The notes beneath the pieces were generated by a model that was not told the DNA's origin, did no database searches, and saw nothing but the letters and a program-made list of their open reading frames with translations. The translations under genes were made by a program, and so were the position numbers. From Microbacterium sp. SA39 (GTDB lineage: Bacteria; Actinomycetota; Actinomycetes; Actinomycetales; Microbacteriaceae), in NCBI RefSeq assembly GCF_000967865.1, contig NZ_JXRU01000033.1:168854-232853 (forward strand): a DNA stretch of 64,000 nucleotides. Reading direction: 5' to 3'. Shown here piece after piece: positions 42,556 through 52,000 of this stretch. How positions within the stretch are numbered: the stretch's first letter is position 1; the number at the start of each line of letters is the position of its first letter.

Positions 42556-43794
42556 ATGAACGACAAGACACAGACCCCGGACGAGCCGCCCGAAGCTGAC
42601 ATCGCGACCGCACTCGGCGTCCCTCCTCAGCTCGTCGCCAAGAAGGCGAGGGAACTCGCTCAAGGCGAAGGGTTCCAGGCGCAGATCTTCAAGGCGATAG
42701 CGGTACAGCGCCCGGTGGTGGTCGAGTATCTGCGTTCGGTCCGCCGCGACAAGCCCGACGCCTCCCCCGCCGACCTTCTGAAGGAACTCGACAGCCGTTA
42801 TGTGGCTACGGTCACGATCGCCAGCAGCGGTGTCGGAGCTTCGGCCGCGATACCTGGCGTTGGAATCCCGGTCGCACTCGGACTCGGGGTCGCCGATCTT
42901 CTGTTTTTCTACGAGACGAGCGCGCTATACGTACTTGCCGTCGCAGAACTGCACGGGATCCACGTGGCTGATCCGGAGCGTGCGCGGCCGCTGGTGCTTG
43001 GCATGCTGCTGGGGCAGAAGTCTCAGAACGAAGTGAGCAAGTGGGTGCTCACTTCGCTCGGAGCCGGAGGAGTGAGTCAAGCGCGCACCTTCGCCACCGG
43101 CGCGGTGAGCAAGAGTCTGCCGAAGGGGTGGGGTGAGGTACTCACGGAACAGCTTCCGGACTCCGCGTTGGCACCTCTGACCATCGTGATCGGGCGGGAA
43201 GCGCTCAAGATGGGTGGAAAGCTCGGGGCCGGCACGCTCGGCAAGGCGATTCCATTCGGCGTAGGTGCCGTCATCGGCGGCGTGGGCAGCTTCACGTTCG
43301 GGCGTGACGTGGTGAAGTCTTCGCGCTTGGCTTTCCCCGAGACGCCGGATTCCTTCCCCGACTGGCTTCAAGAGTTCGAGAAGGCTGAGCGGAACACCGA
43401 CCCCTCGCGAGCAGCTCTTGCACTGGAGGCCGCCGCCGGAAACGTCAAAGACTTCGGTGAGGGCGTCTGGGGCAAGGTCAGCGCGGCAACAGAGGCGTTC
43501 AGATCAGTGGACCTCGACGGCGACGGAATTCCTGACGAGGCGCGCGCGTTGACAGCGGTCAAACGTGCGGGCGGCGCATTCGCGGAGGGCGCGAGCAAGG
43601 CGGCGGAGAAGTTCCGATCGGTGGACCTCGACGGAGATGGAGTCCCTGATGAGGCGCACGCTGTCACGGCGATGAAGGATGCTGGCGGCGCGGTGGCTGC
43701 GGCAGCCGACAGGGCCCGCGGAAAGCTCACATCACTACTGACGAACAAACGAAAGCCCGCATCGGCCGACGCTGAAGCCCCTGAGCAGTCGTAA
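42556..43794 (+). CDS. EcsC-like membrane-associated protein with two DxDxDG repeats
   Basis: 412 residues with GAGGAG before the ATG. Residues 85-145 (GVGASAAIPGVGIPVALGLG, ADLLFFYETSALYVLAVAEL) and 220-245 (GKAIPFGVGAVIGGVGSFTFG) resemble the glycine-rich hydrophobic core of EcsC-type proteins. The C-terminal region holds two copies of a 38-residue unit, FRSVDLDGDG(I/V)PDEA followed by an alanine-rich helix, starting near 43499 and 43613. DxDxDG is a calcium-loop pattern, uncommon in cytoplasmic bacterial proteins. It may be a membrane effector tied to the upstream genes; that is inference. Confidence 0.6.
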   Translation: MNDKTQTPDEPPEADIATALGVPPQLVAKKARELAQGEGFQAQIFKAIAVQRPVVVEYLRSVRRDKPDASPADLLKELDSRYVATVTIASSGVGASAAIPGVGIPVALGLGVADLLFFYETSALYVLAVAELHGIHVADPERARPLVLGMLLGQKSQNEVSKWVLTSLGAGGVSQARTFATGAVSKSLPKGWGEVLTEQLPDSALAPLTIVIGREALKMGGKLGAGTLGKAIPFGVGAVIGGVGSFTFGRDVVKSSRLAFPETPDSFPDWLQEFEKAERNTDPSRAALALEAAAGNVKDFGEGVWGKVSAATEAFRSVDLDGDGIPDEARALTAVKRAGGAFAEGASKAAEKFRSVDLDGDGVPDEAHAVTAMKDAGGAVAAAADRARGKLTSLLTNKRKPASADAEAPEQS

Positions 43795-43854
43795 GACGAT
43801 TCGCCGGCAAGGAGACCCAAACCTCGCGGCCCCAATCCGGGCTAACATTTGGCG

Positions 43855-44376
43855 ATGTACTCACCTCGGATGTCACATTCCGATCACGCCCGCCAGCTCG
43901 GCGAGGTGATCATCGCGTGGTCGAATGTGACTGATCGCGTCGAGCGGTTGTTCATCGATCTCGCCGATCTCAATGACCCTTTTGTCGTTGGCGTCTTCGT
44001 GGAGAAGATCCGTGATGGCCAGCTCGACGAGGTAGTGCATTCGTTGGCGGCAAAGTTGGAGGACAGCCCCCGCGACGCGATTCGCGACTGGATCAGGCGA
44101 GTCAGGAGTGCGCGCAAGCAGCGCAATGAGTATCTGCACGGAGTATATCTGCCGCAGCGGCACTCGGACGGTCAGGAGCATTTGTATCTATTGGGCCGAC
44201 GTGTTCTCGACCGCAATAACGCGACCGCAACGCCAGCGATGACCAAACTGTTGAGCTCAAACCTCATTCAACTCCATCAAGAACTGCTCGACCTCCAACG
44301 TCGTCACGACGAGCTTGTCAAGGAGCATTTCCCGTGGCCCGTGCGGCGAAGTCATGGTGAGGAACTGGATCTGTAG
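43855..44376 (+). CDS. HEPN-motif candidate protein
   Basis: 173 residues, all-helical in appearance. QRNEYLHGVY contains the R-x4-H pattern with asparagine after arginine that marks HEPN ribonucleases of abortive-infection and toxin systems; the rest of the protein (AWSNVTDRVERLFIDLADL, LQRRHDELVKEHF) is consistent with the four-helix bundle but gives no named family. A -10-like TAACAT ends six bases before the ATG, so a leaderless mRNA is likely. Stands alone between the EcsC-like gene and the methyltransferase. Confidence 0.55.
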   Translation: MYSPRMSHSDHARQLGEVIIAWSNVTDRVERLFIDLADLNDPFVVGVFVEKIRDGQLDEVVHSLAAKLEDSPRDAIRDWIRRVRSARKQRNEYLHGVYLPQRHSDGQEHLYLLGRRVLDRNNATATPAMTKLLSSNLIQLHQELLDLQRRHDELVKEHFPWPVRRSHGEELDL

Positions 44377-44429
44377 GTGGACGCCTGAAATTGCCCTCCC
44401 ACCCCCAGGCTTCAAGCCGACTGAGTCCT

Positions 44430-44620
44430 ATGATGACTTCTGTGGAGCGAGCATCATACGGCTCGCATAGCGATACTCAGTCCGCGATAAGAGTCTCCTT
44501 ACTCTTGGCGGGCGTGAGGGCTTGAGCCGAGAAAATCGACCGGCCCTCACCGTTCTCGTTGCATCGCCGAGCTCGACGTTGCTGCGGACGGAGTCACCCG
44601 GACTCAGATACAGTGCCTAC
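44430..44620. promoter_or_regulatory. Dyad-rich control region of the DISARM-linked methyltransferase gene
   Basis: Three inverted repeats lie in about 120 bp. TATGATG and CATCATA are at about 44431-44460. AAGAGT (44489-44494) and ACTCTT (44501-44506) form a short hairpin. GTGAGGGC (44514-44521) and GCCCTCAC (44543-44550) are perfect 8-bp arms. A -10-like TACAGT ends six bases before the methyltransferase ATG. Multiple operators are expected where a modification gene must be on before restriction genes. Confidence 0.5.
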
Positions 44621-45805
44621 ATGAGCGCGGAGGGGAACCCAGACGGACATCCCCTGCATATCGCTACTCGCCCGAGGTTCGGCGACGGCGCCCAGCAGAT
44701 CACTCTGGTCGACTTGTTCGCCGGATGCGGCGGCATCACCCTCGGTATCTCGCAGGCGGCTCATGACCGTGGCGTCGCGACGGACGTCGCGCTCGCCGTC
44801 GACTTCGAGCAGACGGCCGTCGACGTCTACCGAGCGAACTTCCCGGACGCCCGTCGAGTCGAACTCGCACCAGTCGAGGAATTCTTCGATGGCGCCCTCG
44901 ACACTCCCTTGACCTTCAGAGAGACTCGCACGCGCGAGTCGACGGGCGCAGTCGATGTGCTCGTAGGCGGCCCCCCTTGCCAAGGGCACAGCAACCTGAA
45001 CAATCACACGCGGCGCGTGGATGCGAAGAACGCCCTCTATCTTCGGATGGTTCGGGCTGCAGAGGTCCTCAGACCACGCGTGCTGCTCGTCGAGAACGTG
45101 CCGGCAGTTCTAAGAGATCGACATGAAGGTGAGAGCGTGGTCATCCGCGCCCGTCAGCACCTTGAAAACCTGGGCTATCGAGTCGCCGACGACGTCGTCT
45201 CCGTCGAAGCCCTAGGCGTTGCGCAGACCCGGCGACGCCACTTGCTTCTGGCGACACTAGAAGGCGAGGTGCTGCCGTCAGACGTTTTCAACCAGCTTGC
45301 CGGGAATGCCGTCCAGCGGGATCTCGAATGGGCGATCGGCGATCTGCGCGACATCGATGACGGCACGACCCTCGACCGTCGCCCCCAGGCAAAGGCGGAG
45401 AATCTCGCCCGGATGCAGTGGCTCCTCGAGCATGATGATGTCTACGACCTGCCCAACGAGCTCCGCCCGAAGTGCCACCAGGGCGATCACAGTTACAAGT
45501 CCATGTATGGACAGCTCCGGTGGAGTGAGCCCGCCCAGACCATCACCAGCGGCTTCGGCAGCATCGGTCAGGGACGCTACATGCACCCGGAGCAGGCCCG
45601 TGCGCTCACTGCGCACGAGGCAGCTCGCATTCAAGGGTTCCCGGATTACTTCGATTTCTCGGCTTGCCCGACTCGCACCGCCCTCGCCACGATGATCGGA
45701 AACGCGGTGCCCCCGCAACTCGGGGCGGCAGTGTTGAATGCGGTCCTGGAGTTCCGTGAGATATCGAAGGAGTCAGGCATGCTGAGCGAGGCTCACTCGG
45801 CCTGA
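44621..45805 (+). CDS. drmMII: DNA (cytosine-5-)-methyltransferase, DrmMII-like
   Basis: 394 residues. C5-methylase motifs in order are DLFAGCGGITLGI (motif I), GGPPCQGHS with the catalytic cysteine (IV), LLVENVPAVL (VI), QTRRRHLLLATL (VIII), and the late MIGNAVPPQLGAAV (X). It methylates cytosine in a specific DNA site, protecting host DNA. I chose the ATG at 44621, six bases after TACAGT, over an upstream TTG at 44522 that has no support. It lies 60 bp before drmD. In DISARM, C5 methylases are typical of class 2; here it precedes class 1 genes. Symbol given by context and family. Confidence 0.85.
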   Translation: MSAEGNPDGHPLHIATRPRFGDGAQQITLVDLFAGCGGITLGISQAAHDRGVATDVALAVDFEQTAVDVYRANFPDARRVELAPVEEFFDGALDTPLTFRETRTRESTGAVDVLVGGPPCQGHSNLNNHTRRVDAKNALYLRMVRAAEVLRPRVLLVENVPAVLRDRHEGESVVIRARQHLENLGYRVADDVVSVEALGVAQTRRRHLLLATLEGEVLPSDVFNQLAGNAVQRDLEWAIGDLRDIDDGTTLDRRPQAKAENLARMQWLLEHDDVYDLPNELRPKCHQGDHSYKSMYGQLRWSEPAQTITSGFGSIGQGRYMHPEQARALTAHEAARIQGFPDYFDFSACPTRTALATMIGNAVPPQLGAAVLNAVLEFREISKESGMLSEAHSA

Positions 45806-45865
45806 ATTTCGGCGGGCCAGCCAATACTGGAAAACATTTCGAATCGATGGTGGGGGAATGAAGGC

Positions 45866-48800
45866 GTGATCTCGACCACAGACACACAAGCAGCATCGAT
45901 AGAGGTGCCAGAAGTCGGTCGCCTCGTCAACGTGCGAGGGGCGCGCTGGTCCGTGACGGATGTCGCGGCCCAGTCACTTCCGCGCAGCAGTGCGGATGAT
46001 GGTCGAGCCGAGCTGCAGCACGCCGTATCCCTGCAATCGATCGAGGACGATCATTACGGGCGCGAGCTAACGGTCGTTTGGGAACTCGAGCCAGGCCGCA
46101 GCGTCGTGCGCGAGCAGGGCCTCCCTGAACGCATCGACCCGCAGAAGTTCGACAGCCCGACCACTTTCGCCGCGTACCTCGACGCCCTCCGCTGGGGCGC
46201 GTTGACGAGCGCTGACCCGAAAACCCTCCAGGCGCCCTTCCGCAGCAGCGCGACGGTCGAGGACTACCAGCTCGAGCCGCTGCGGCGCGCACTCGAATCG
46301 CCGCGCGCCAACATGCTTCTCGCTGACGACGTCGGCCTCGGCAAGACCATCGAGGCGGGCCTCGTCATCCAGGAACTGTTGCTGCGCCATCGGGCGCGAT
46401 CAGTCATGGTCGTGTGTCCGGCCGGCCTCCAGCTCAAATGGCAGGAGGAGATGCGCGACAAATTCGGTCTGAGTTTCGAGATCGTCAACTCCGAGACGAT
46501 GAAGACCTTCCGCCGTACCTTCGGCCTACACGCGAACCCCTTCCGCGTCTATCCGCGAGTGATCGTTTCGATGTCGTGGCTGCCCTCGCCCCGGGCCGAG
46601 CGCATGCTCGACGAGGTGTACGCGAGCGTGAGGGATTCTGGCACGGCCACGCGCCGAGCTTTCGACATCCTCGTCGTCGATGAGGCGCACCACGTCGCAC
46701 CGGCCACGCCTAGCAGGGGTGCGAACGATCAGAAGGCCCGCTATGCCGTCGACAGCCAGCGCACCGTCGCCGTCCGCCGACTCTCGGACGTGTGCGAGCA
46801 TCGCCTCTTCCTCAGCGCGACCCCGCATAACGGTTACACAGAGTCGTTCACGGCACTGCTCGAGATGATCGACCAGCAGAGGTTCGCGCGCGGCGCCGAC
46901 CTCGACGAGCAGGCACTCCGCGAGGTGGCGGTGCGGCGTCTGAAGCGCGACCTCCCGAAGAAGGGATTCCTGCCGCGCAAGGTGCAGACGCTCGATTTCG
47001 AGCCGACCGATGATGAGGCCGAGGCATACGACCGGCTCATCGGCTTCACGAAGCGCCGCAACGCCGCGGTGAAGCAGGAGCGCGGAAAGCGGGCGACGGA
47101 TCTCGCCACGCTCATCCTCAAGAAGCGGTTCTTTTCTTCGCCGGTCGCATTCGCGTCGACAGCCGAGGCGTACCTCGCTGCACGAGGCGACGACGCTCTC
47201 GATCTCCCCGAGTACGACGACGTGCTCGGCGAGGAAGCTTCTGACGAAGAGGAGGGTCGCCTCGAGCAGCCCGAGCTAGAAGCACTGCGCAGCGCGAAAC
47301 GTGCGCAGGTGCCGTTGAGCCCTCAGGATGTCGCCGACCTCGAACACCTCATCACCTGGGGTTCGCGGCACGAGGGCCGCGCAGACGCGAAGCTCCAGGC
47401 ACTCATCCGCTTGATCGAGGGCGTCGTCAAGGTGCCCGGCCTGGGCTGGGGCGATGAGCGGGTCGTCATCTTCACCGAGTACGTGAGCACCCTCGACTGG
47501 CTGAAGGACGTGCTCACCGCGCACGGATACGGTGGCGACCGTCTAGCCGTCATCAGTGGGTCCGTCGACGCCGACACGCGCGAAGACATCCGCGCTCGAT
47601 TCACGGCACCCCCGCGCGACGAGCCGGTTCGTATTCTGCTGGCGACAGATGCCGCGGGCGAGGGCATCGACCTGCAGAACTACTGCTATCGCCTGGTGAA
47701 CTTCGACATCCCCTTCAATCCGAACCGCCTTGAGCAGCGCATCGGCCGCATCGATCGGTATGGGCAGACTCAGACGCCGCTCGTGTGGCATCCTCAGGCC
47801 ACGGGCGGGGAGAGCGCCTATGCGAAGGACGTCGACCTACTCTTGCGGGTTGCTCAGAAGATCTCCCAGGTCCGACGCGACATCGGATCGGCGAACGAGA
47901 TCATCGCGCCCGACCTTCAGCGCGAGCTCGGCTTTGGGGAGGGCCCGGCACGAAAGCAGAAGACGGATGCCGGCGAGCAGGTCATTAACAAGGTGCTCCA
48001 GGAGGAGCACGAGCTTGGCCGAGAACTCACGCGACTTGCCGAGCGCCTCGACAACTCGCGTGACCAGATGCACCTCCACGAACAGAACTTGCTCCGTGTG
48101 ATGCAGGAGGGCCTGCGCTTGTCGGGTCAGCCGTCGCTCCGCGAGATCGATGACCCGCGCGGTGACGGTGTGCTCTACGAGATACCCCGTGGTCTCTCGA
48201 AGTCGTGGGTCCCGGCCCTCGACGGACTCGACACGCGACTGAACCGGGGCGTCTACCGTCCGGTCACCTTCGAGGAGCAGCGGGCTCGCATCGGCACCGA
48301 TACGGTCTTCGCTCATCTCGGCCATCCGTTGATCCAGCGCGCAGCACGGGAGCTGCGCGGCCAGGTTTGGACGCGCACCGATCAGGTACGCGGTGTCAGC
48401 GCGGTCGTCGTCGATGGGCTCGACCAGTCGTTCGCCGCCGGCGTTGCCCGTCTTGTTCTCGTCGGCGAGGGCGGTGTGCGCCTGCACGAAGAAGTCTTCC
48501 TCGCGGGAACCCGAATCTCGCGCCGGCAAGAGCTCGGCATCGAGAAAGCCGAAAACCTGCTGACATCGGCGCTCGACGGTTCTCGCCTTTCGGTCCCCGA
48601 CGTGTCGGCGCTGCAGCGCGTGGCCCAGCATTGGAACACGGATGCCGGTCACCCGGACGGGCTCGGCGCCCGAGTGAAGGACGCGGTCGAGAAGCGCGCC
48701 GAACGCCGCAAGCGCGACGTCGCCGATGATCTCGAAAACGGCCGCGTTGCGGATCTCGCCTCGATCGACGCGATCTTCAACCGTTTCCGCGGCACCTTGA

Positions 48801-49063
48801 TCGGCACCCTCGCAGCGGCCGAGGAGGCTCGATTGGCTGGCGAACAGATGTTGTTCCAGTTCGACGAGGAGAAAGCGCAGCGCGAGAAGGATCTCGAGCG
48901 CGTGCGCAAGCGCCTCGCCACCCTCGACGACGAGCAGCGGGCGGAGCGCGAGTCGGTCGAGCGCCGCTACCGTAACGTGACGGCGCACACGTTCGTGGCC
49001 GCGCTCGTATTCGCCCTGACTCCCGATGATGTGCAGAAGCTGGAGGCCGCTGGTGGCCGTTAG
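45866..49063 (+). CDS. drmD: DISARM SNF2-type helicase DrmD
   Basis: 1065 residues. Helicase motifs: LLADDVGLGKTIEAGLVIQ (I), ILVVDEAHH (II), LFLSATPHNGYTES (III), VVIFTEYVSTLDWL (IV), LLATDAAGEGIDLQNYC (V) and LEQRIGRIDRYGQTQ (VI). A long acidic insert separates the lobes. The C-terminal third is coiled-coil-rich (REKDLERVRKRLATLDDEQR). DrmD defines class 1 DISARM. The GTG start follows GGGGGAATGAAGG; a nearby ATG stops at once. Its end overlaps drmMI by 11 bases. Confidence 0.92.
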   Translation: MISTTDTQAASIEVPEVGRLVNVRGARWSVTDVAAQSLPRSSADDGRAELQHAVSLQSIEDDHYGRELTVVWELEPGRSVVREQGLPERIDPQKFDSPTTFAAYLDALRWGALTSADPKTLQAPFRSSATVEDYQLEPLRRALESPRANMLLADDVGLGKTIEAGLVIQELLLRHRARSVMVVCPAGLQLKWQEEMRDKFGLSFEIVNSETMKTFRRTFGLHANPFRVYPRVIVSMSWLPSPRAERMLDEVYASVRDSGTATRRAFDILVVDEAHHVAPATPSRGANDQKARYAVDSQRTVAVRRLSDVCEHRLFLSATPHNGYTESFTALLEMIDQQRFARGADLDEQALREVAVRRLKRDLPKKGFLPRKVQTLDFEPTDDEAEAYDRLIGFTKRRNAAVKQERGKRATDLATLILKKRFFSSPVAFASTAEAYLAARGDDALDLPEYDDVLGEEASDEEEGRLEQPELEALRSAKRAQVPLSPQDVADLEHLITWGSRHEGRADAKLQALIRLIEGVVKVPGLGWGDERVVIFTEYVSTLDWLKDVLTAHGYGGDRLAVISGSVDADTREDIRARFTAPPRDEPVRILLATDAAGEGIDLQNYCYRLVNFDIPFNPNRLEQRIGRIDRYGQTQTPLVWHPQATGGESAYAKDVDLLLRVAQKISQVRRDIGSANEIIAPDLQRELGFGEGPARKQKTDAGEQVINKVLQEEHELGRELTRLAERLDNSRDQMHLHEQNLLRVMQEGLRLSGQPSLREIDDPRGDGVLYEIPRGLSKSWVPALDGLDTRLNRGVYRPVTFEEQRARIGTDTVFAHLGHPLIQRAARELRGQVWTRTDQVRGVSAVVVDGLDQSFAAGVARLVLVGEGGVRLHEEVFLAGTRISRRQELGIEKAENLLTSALDGSRLSVPDVSALQRVAQHWNTDAGHPDGLGARVKDAVEKRAERRKRDVADDLENGRVADLASIDAIFNRFRGTLIGTLAAAEEARLAGEQMLFQFDEEKAQREKDLERVRKRLATLDDEQRAERESVERRYRNVTAHTFVAALVFALTPDDVQKLEAAGGR

Positions 49064-52000
49064 GACCCGGACCGAAGACCCTTGGGAGTGGCTGACGCTC
49101 GTCGACACCGATGGGCCGTTCCTATCGAAGGCCGCGCTTCGCTCGTTCTACCCGCAAGGCCTTCCGAAGACGGATGCCTCGGTCGACGATGTCAACGCAA
49201 CCTTCGTCGAGGAGCATTCGCGTTGGCTGATGGCATCCGCGACGGTCGCGGCCGAAGTCGCCCGCGAGGCGCGCGACCGTTGGGTCGCCGCCGTGCTGCG
49301 CGATCTTCTGCAGTGGCAGGACGACCTCAACCTCGCGCCCGCCGAATTTCTCCGAGCTCATTCACCGAATAGTGCCGTGACGATCGCTCCCTGGGCGACT
49401 CTTGAGACGGATGGCAGGCCGCACGCGCTCGTCACGGTCGTCGACCGCACGGCGAACCTCCGTTTGACCGGCGCCGACGGCTGGTCAGCGAACGCGATCG
49501 ACCGCATGGCAAATCTCCTCCGCGAGACGGGCGTCACCGTCGGCATCGTCACCGATGGACGCTGGTGGGCACTCGTCTCCGCGGCGAAGGACGTCACAAC
49601 GGCGAGCGGTGTCTTCGACGCGGACCTGTGGCGGCAGGAGCGCCCGAGCCGCGATGCGTTCTTCGCGCTCGCGAGCTTCACCTCGATCGCGGGTGGCCTC
49701 CCCGAGAAGCGACTCGACCTCCTGTTCGCCGAGAGCGTCGCCAGCGCCGAGCAGATCACTGAGGCGCTCGGCGACCAGGTGCGTCGCGCGGTGGAGCTGG
49801 TGCTGCAGTCATTCTCCGACGTGCACCTTCGTGCTCTCGCCGAGCACGGCGGGTCGCCGCTGCCAGATGACCCCAAGCGCGTCTATGAGGGCGCAGTCAC
49901 CGTGCTCATGCGCGTGGTGTTCCTCCTTTTCGCCGAAGAACGCGGCCTTCTACCCGAGCACGAGCTCTACCGAACCGCATACGCGATCTCCGACATCCGC
50001 GAGAGACTCGCGACCGAAGCACAGGCAACCTCTGCGGAAGCGCTCGATCACACCTGGGAGGCCTGGCACCGTCTGCTCGCTGCGAGCAACGCGGTCTTCA
50101 ACGGCACTTCGTTCGAGGACATGCGGATGCCGGCCTATGGCGGGTCGCTCTTCGACCCGACCCGGTTCCCATGGCTCGAAGCCACGGACCAGCAAAGACG
50201 CCTCCTGGTCCGTGTTTCCGACCGGGCGATGCTCGAACTACTGAGCGCCGTGCAGATCGCGATCGTCGCGGGCGACGCGCGGCATCTCTCGTTTCGTGAG
50301 CTCGACGTCGAGCAGATCGGCTATGTGTACGAGGGTCTGCTTGGCTACTCAGCCGAATATGCACCGGAGCTCGTCGTCGGGCTCGACGGGAAGGCGGGCT
50401 TCGAGCCCGAGATCCCGCTCACCGAACTCGAAGCGATCGCTGCGGCCGCCTCAACACCCGCGGACTTCGCAAAGCGTCTGACCGAACATCTGAAGAAGAC
50501 GCAGGAGCACGCAAAGCCGAAGACCGCGAACCAGATCGCGAAGGCGTATGCGTCAGCGGATGCCGAAAAGGAGGCCGACGCCCGGACGAAGCTCCGCCAC
50601 ACGCTCCTCGGTGAGGACGAGACCGTAGAGCAGCTGTTGCCGTTTGCCGGCCTCATCCGCACCGACCTGCGCGACTTCCCCTACGTCGTCCCAGCCGGCG
50701 GCATCGTGATGACGGAATCACCGCAGCGCGCGAACACAGGCACGCACTTCACCCCGCGATCGCTTGCAGAAGAAGTCGTGTTGCACGCACTCCAGCCGCT
50801 GGTGTACTCCCCCGGTCCGCTCGACACCGAAGACGAAACCCAATGGAAGCTGAAGTCGTCGACCGAGATTCTCGATCTCAAGGTCGCCGACATAGCCGTG
50901 GGCTCGGGCGCATTCCTCGTCGCTGCGGCACGTTACCTTGCGGCCCGACTGGTCGAGGCGCGAGCCCTCGAAGGGATAGACGTCGCGGAGGAGCCTGAGC
51001 TTGAGCGATGGGCGATACGCGAGATCGTCGCCCGTTGCCTCTACGGTGCCGACATCAACGGCATGGCCGTCGAGATGTGCAAGCTCTCGCTCTGGCTCAT
51101 CTCGATGGACTCGGGCAAGCCGTTCTCGTTTGTCGATGACCGTGTGTTCCATGGGAACTCACTGCTCGGGGTGACGACCGAGGATCAGCTGCGGTACCAG
51201 CATATTGACCCTGCGAGGAGCAAGCTAAAGCCGGAGAAGCTGCTCGACTTCGATGTCAGCTCAGACCTTCAGCAAGTCGCGCGACTGCGGCGAGAGCTCT
51301 CGTCGGGACAGGTTGATGACGCGGATCGGATGCGATCGACACGAGCAAAGCAAGCGCTGCTCGAAGAATCGAAGCGCGTCACCGCGAAGCTCCGCGATGT
51401 CGCGGATGGGATCGTTGCGGCGGGCCTGCTCGAAGGCGGAAAAGCGGGACCGAAGCTGGATTCGCGCTACGACGAGCTCGCTGATGCGCTTCTCGATGCG
51501 TACCCGCGAGGTAGCGTCGCTCCCGATCGGCGAAGGCTCGAAGCCGTCATTGCGTCCCGGCTCCCGGCTGCAGTCGATACCGGTCGACCGAGCTGGAAGC
51601 CCTTGCACTGGATCCTCGAAGCCCCTGACGTCGTCCACGACCATGGGGGGTTTGATGCGATCATCGGGAACCCGCCGTTCGTGCCCGGAAAACAAGTCTC
51701 CAACGCGATCGGATCTGACGTGCGCGAGTGGCTAGTGAGCGTTGTGGCGGATGGTGCGCGAGGTAACGCTGACTTGTCTGCGTATTTCTTCTGCCGACTA
51801 GCCGACATTTCTTCGACGGGCAGCACGGTCGGACTGATCGCCACCAACACGATCGCTCAAGGAGACACACGCCAAGTTGCGCTTGACCAACTTGTCGCCC
51901 GAGGGATGACCATTACCCGGGCGATCCAGAGTCGAGCTTGGCCCGCCAGCAGCGCAAACGTGGAGTTCGCGGCTGTCTGGGCGACAAGCAGGCACGTCGC

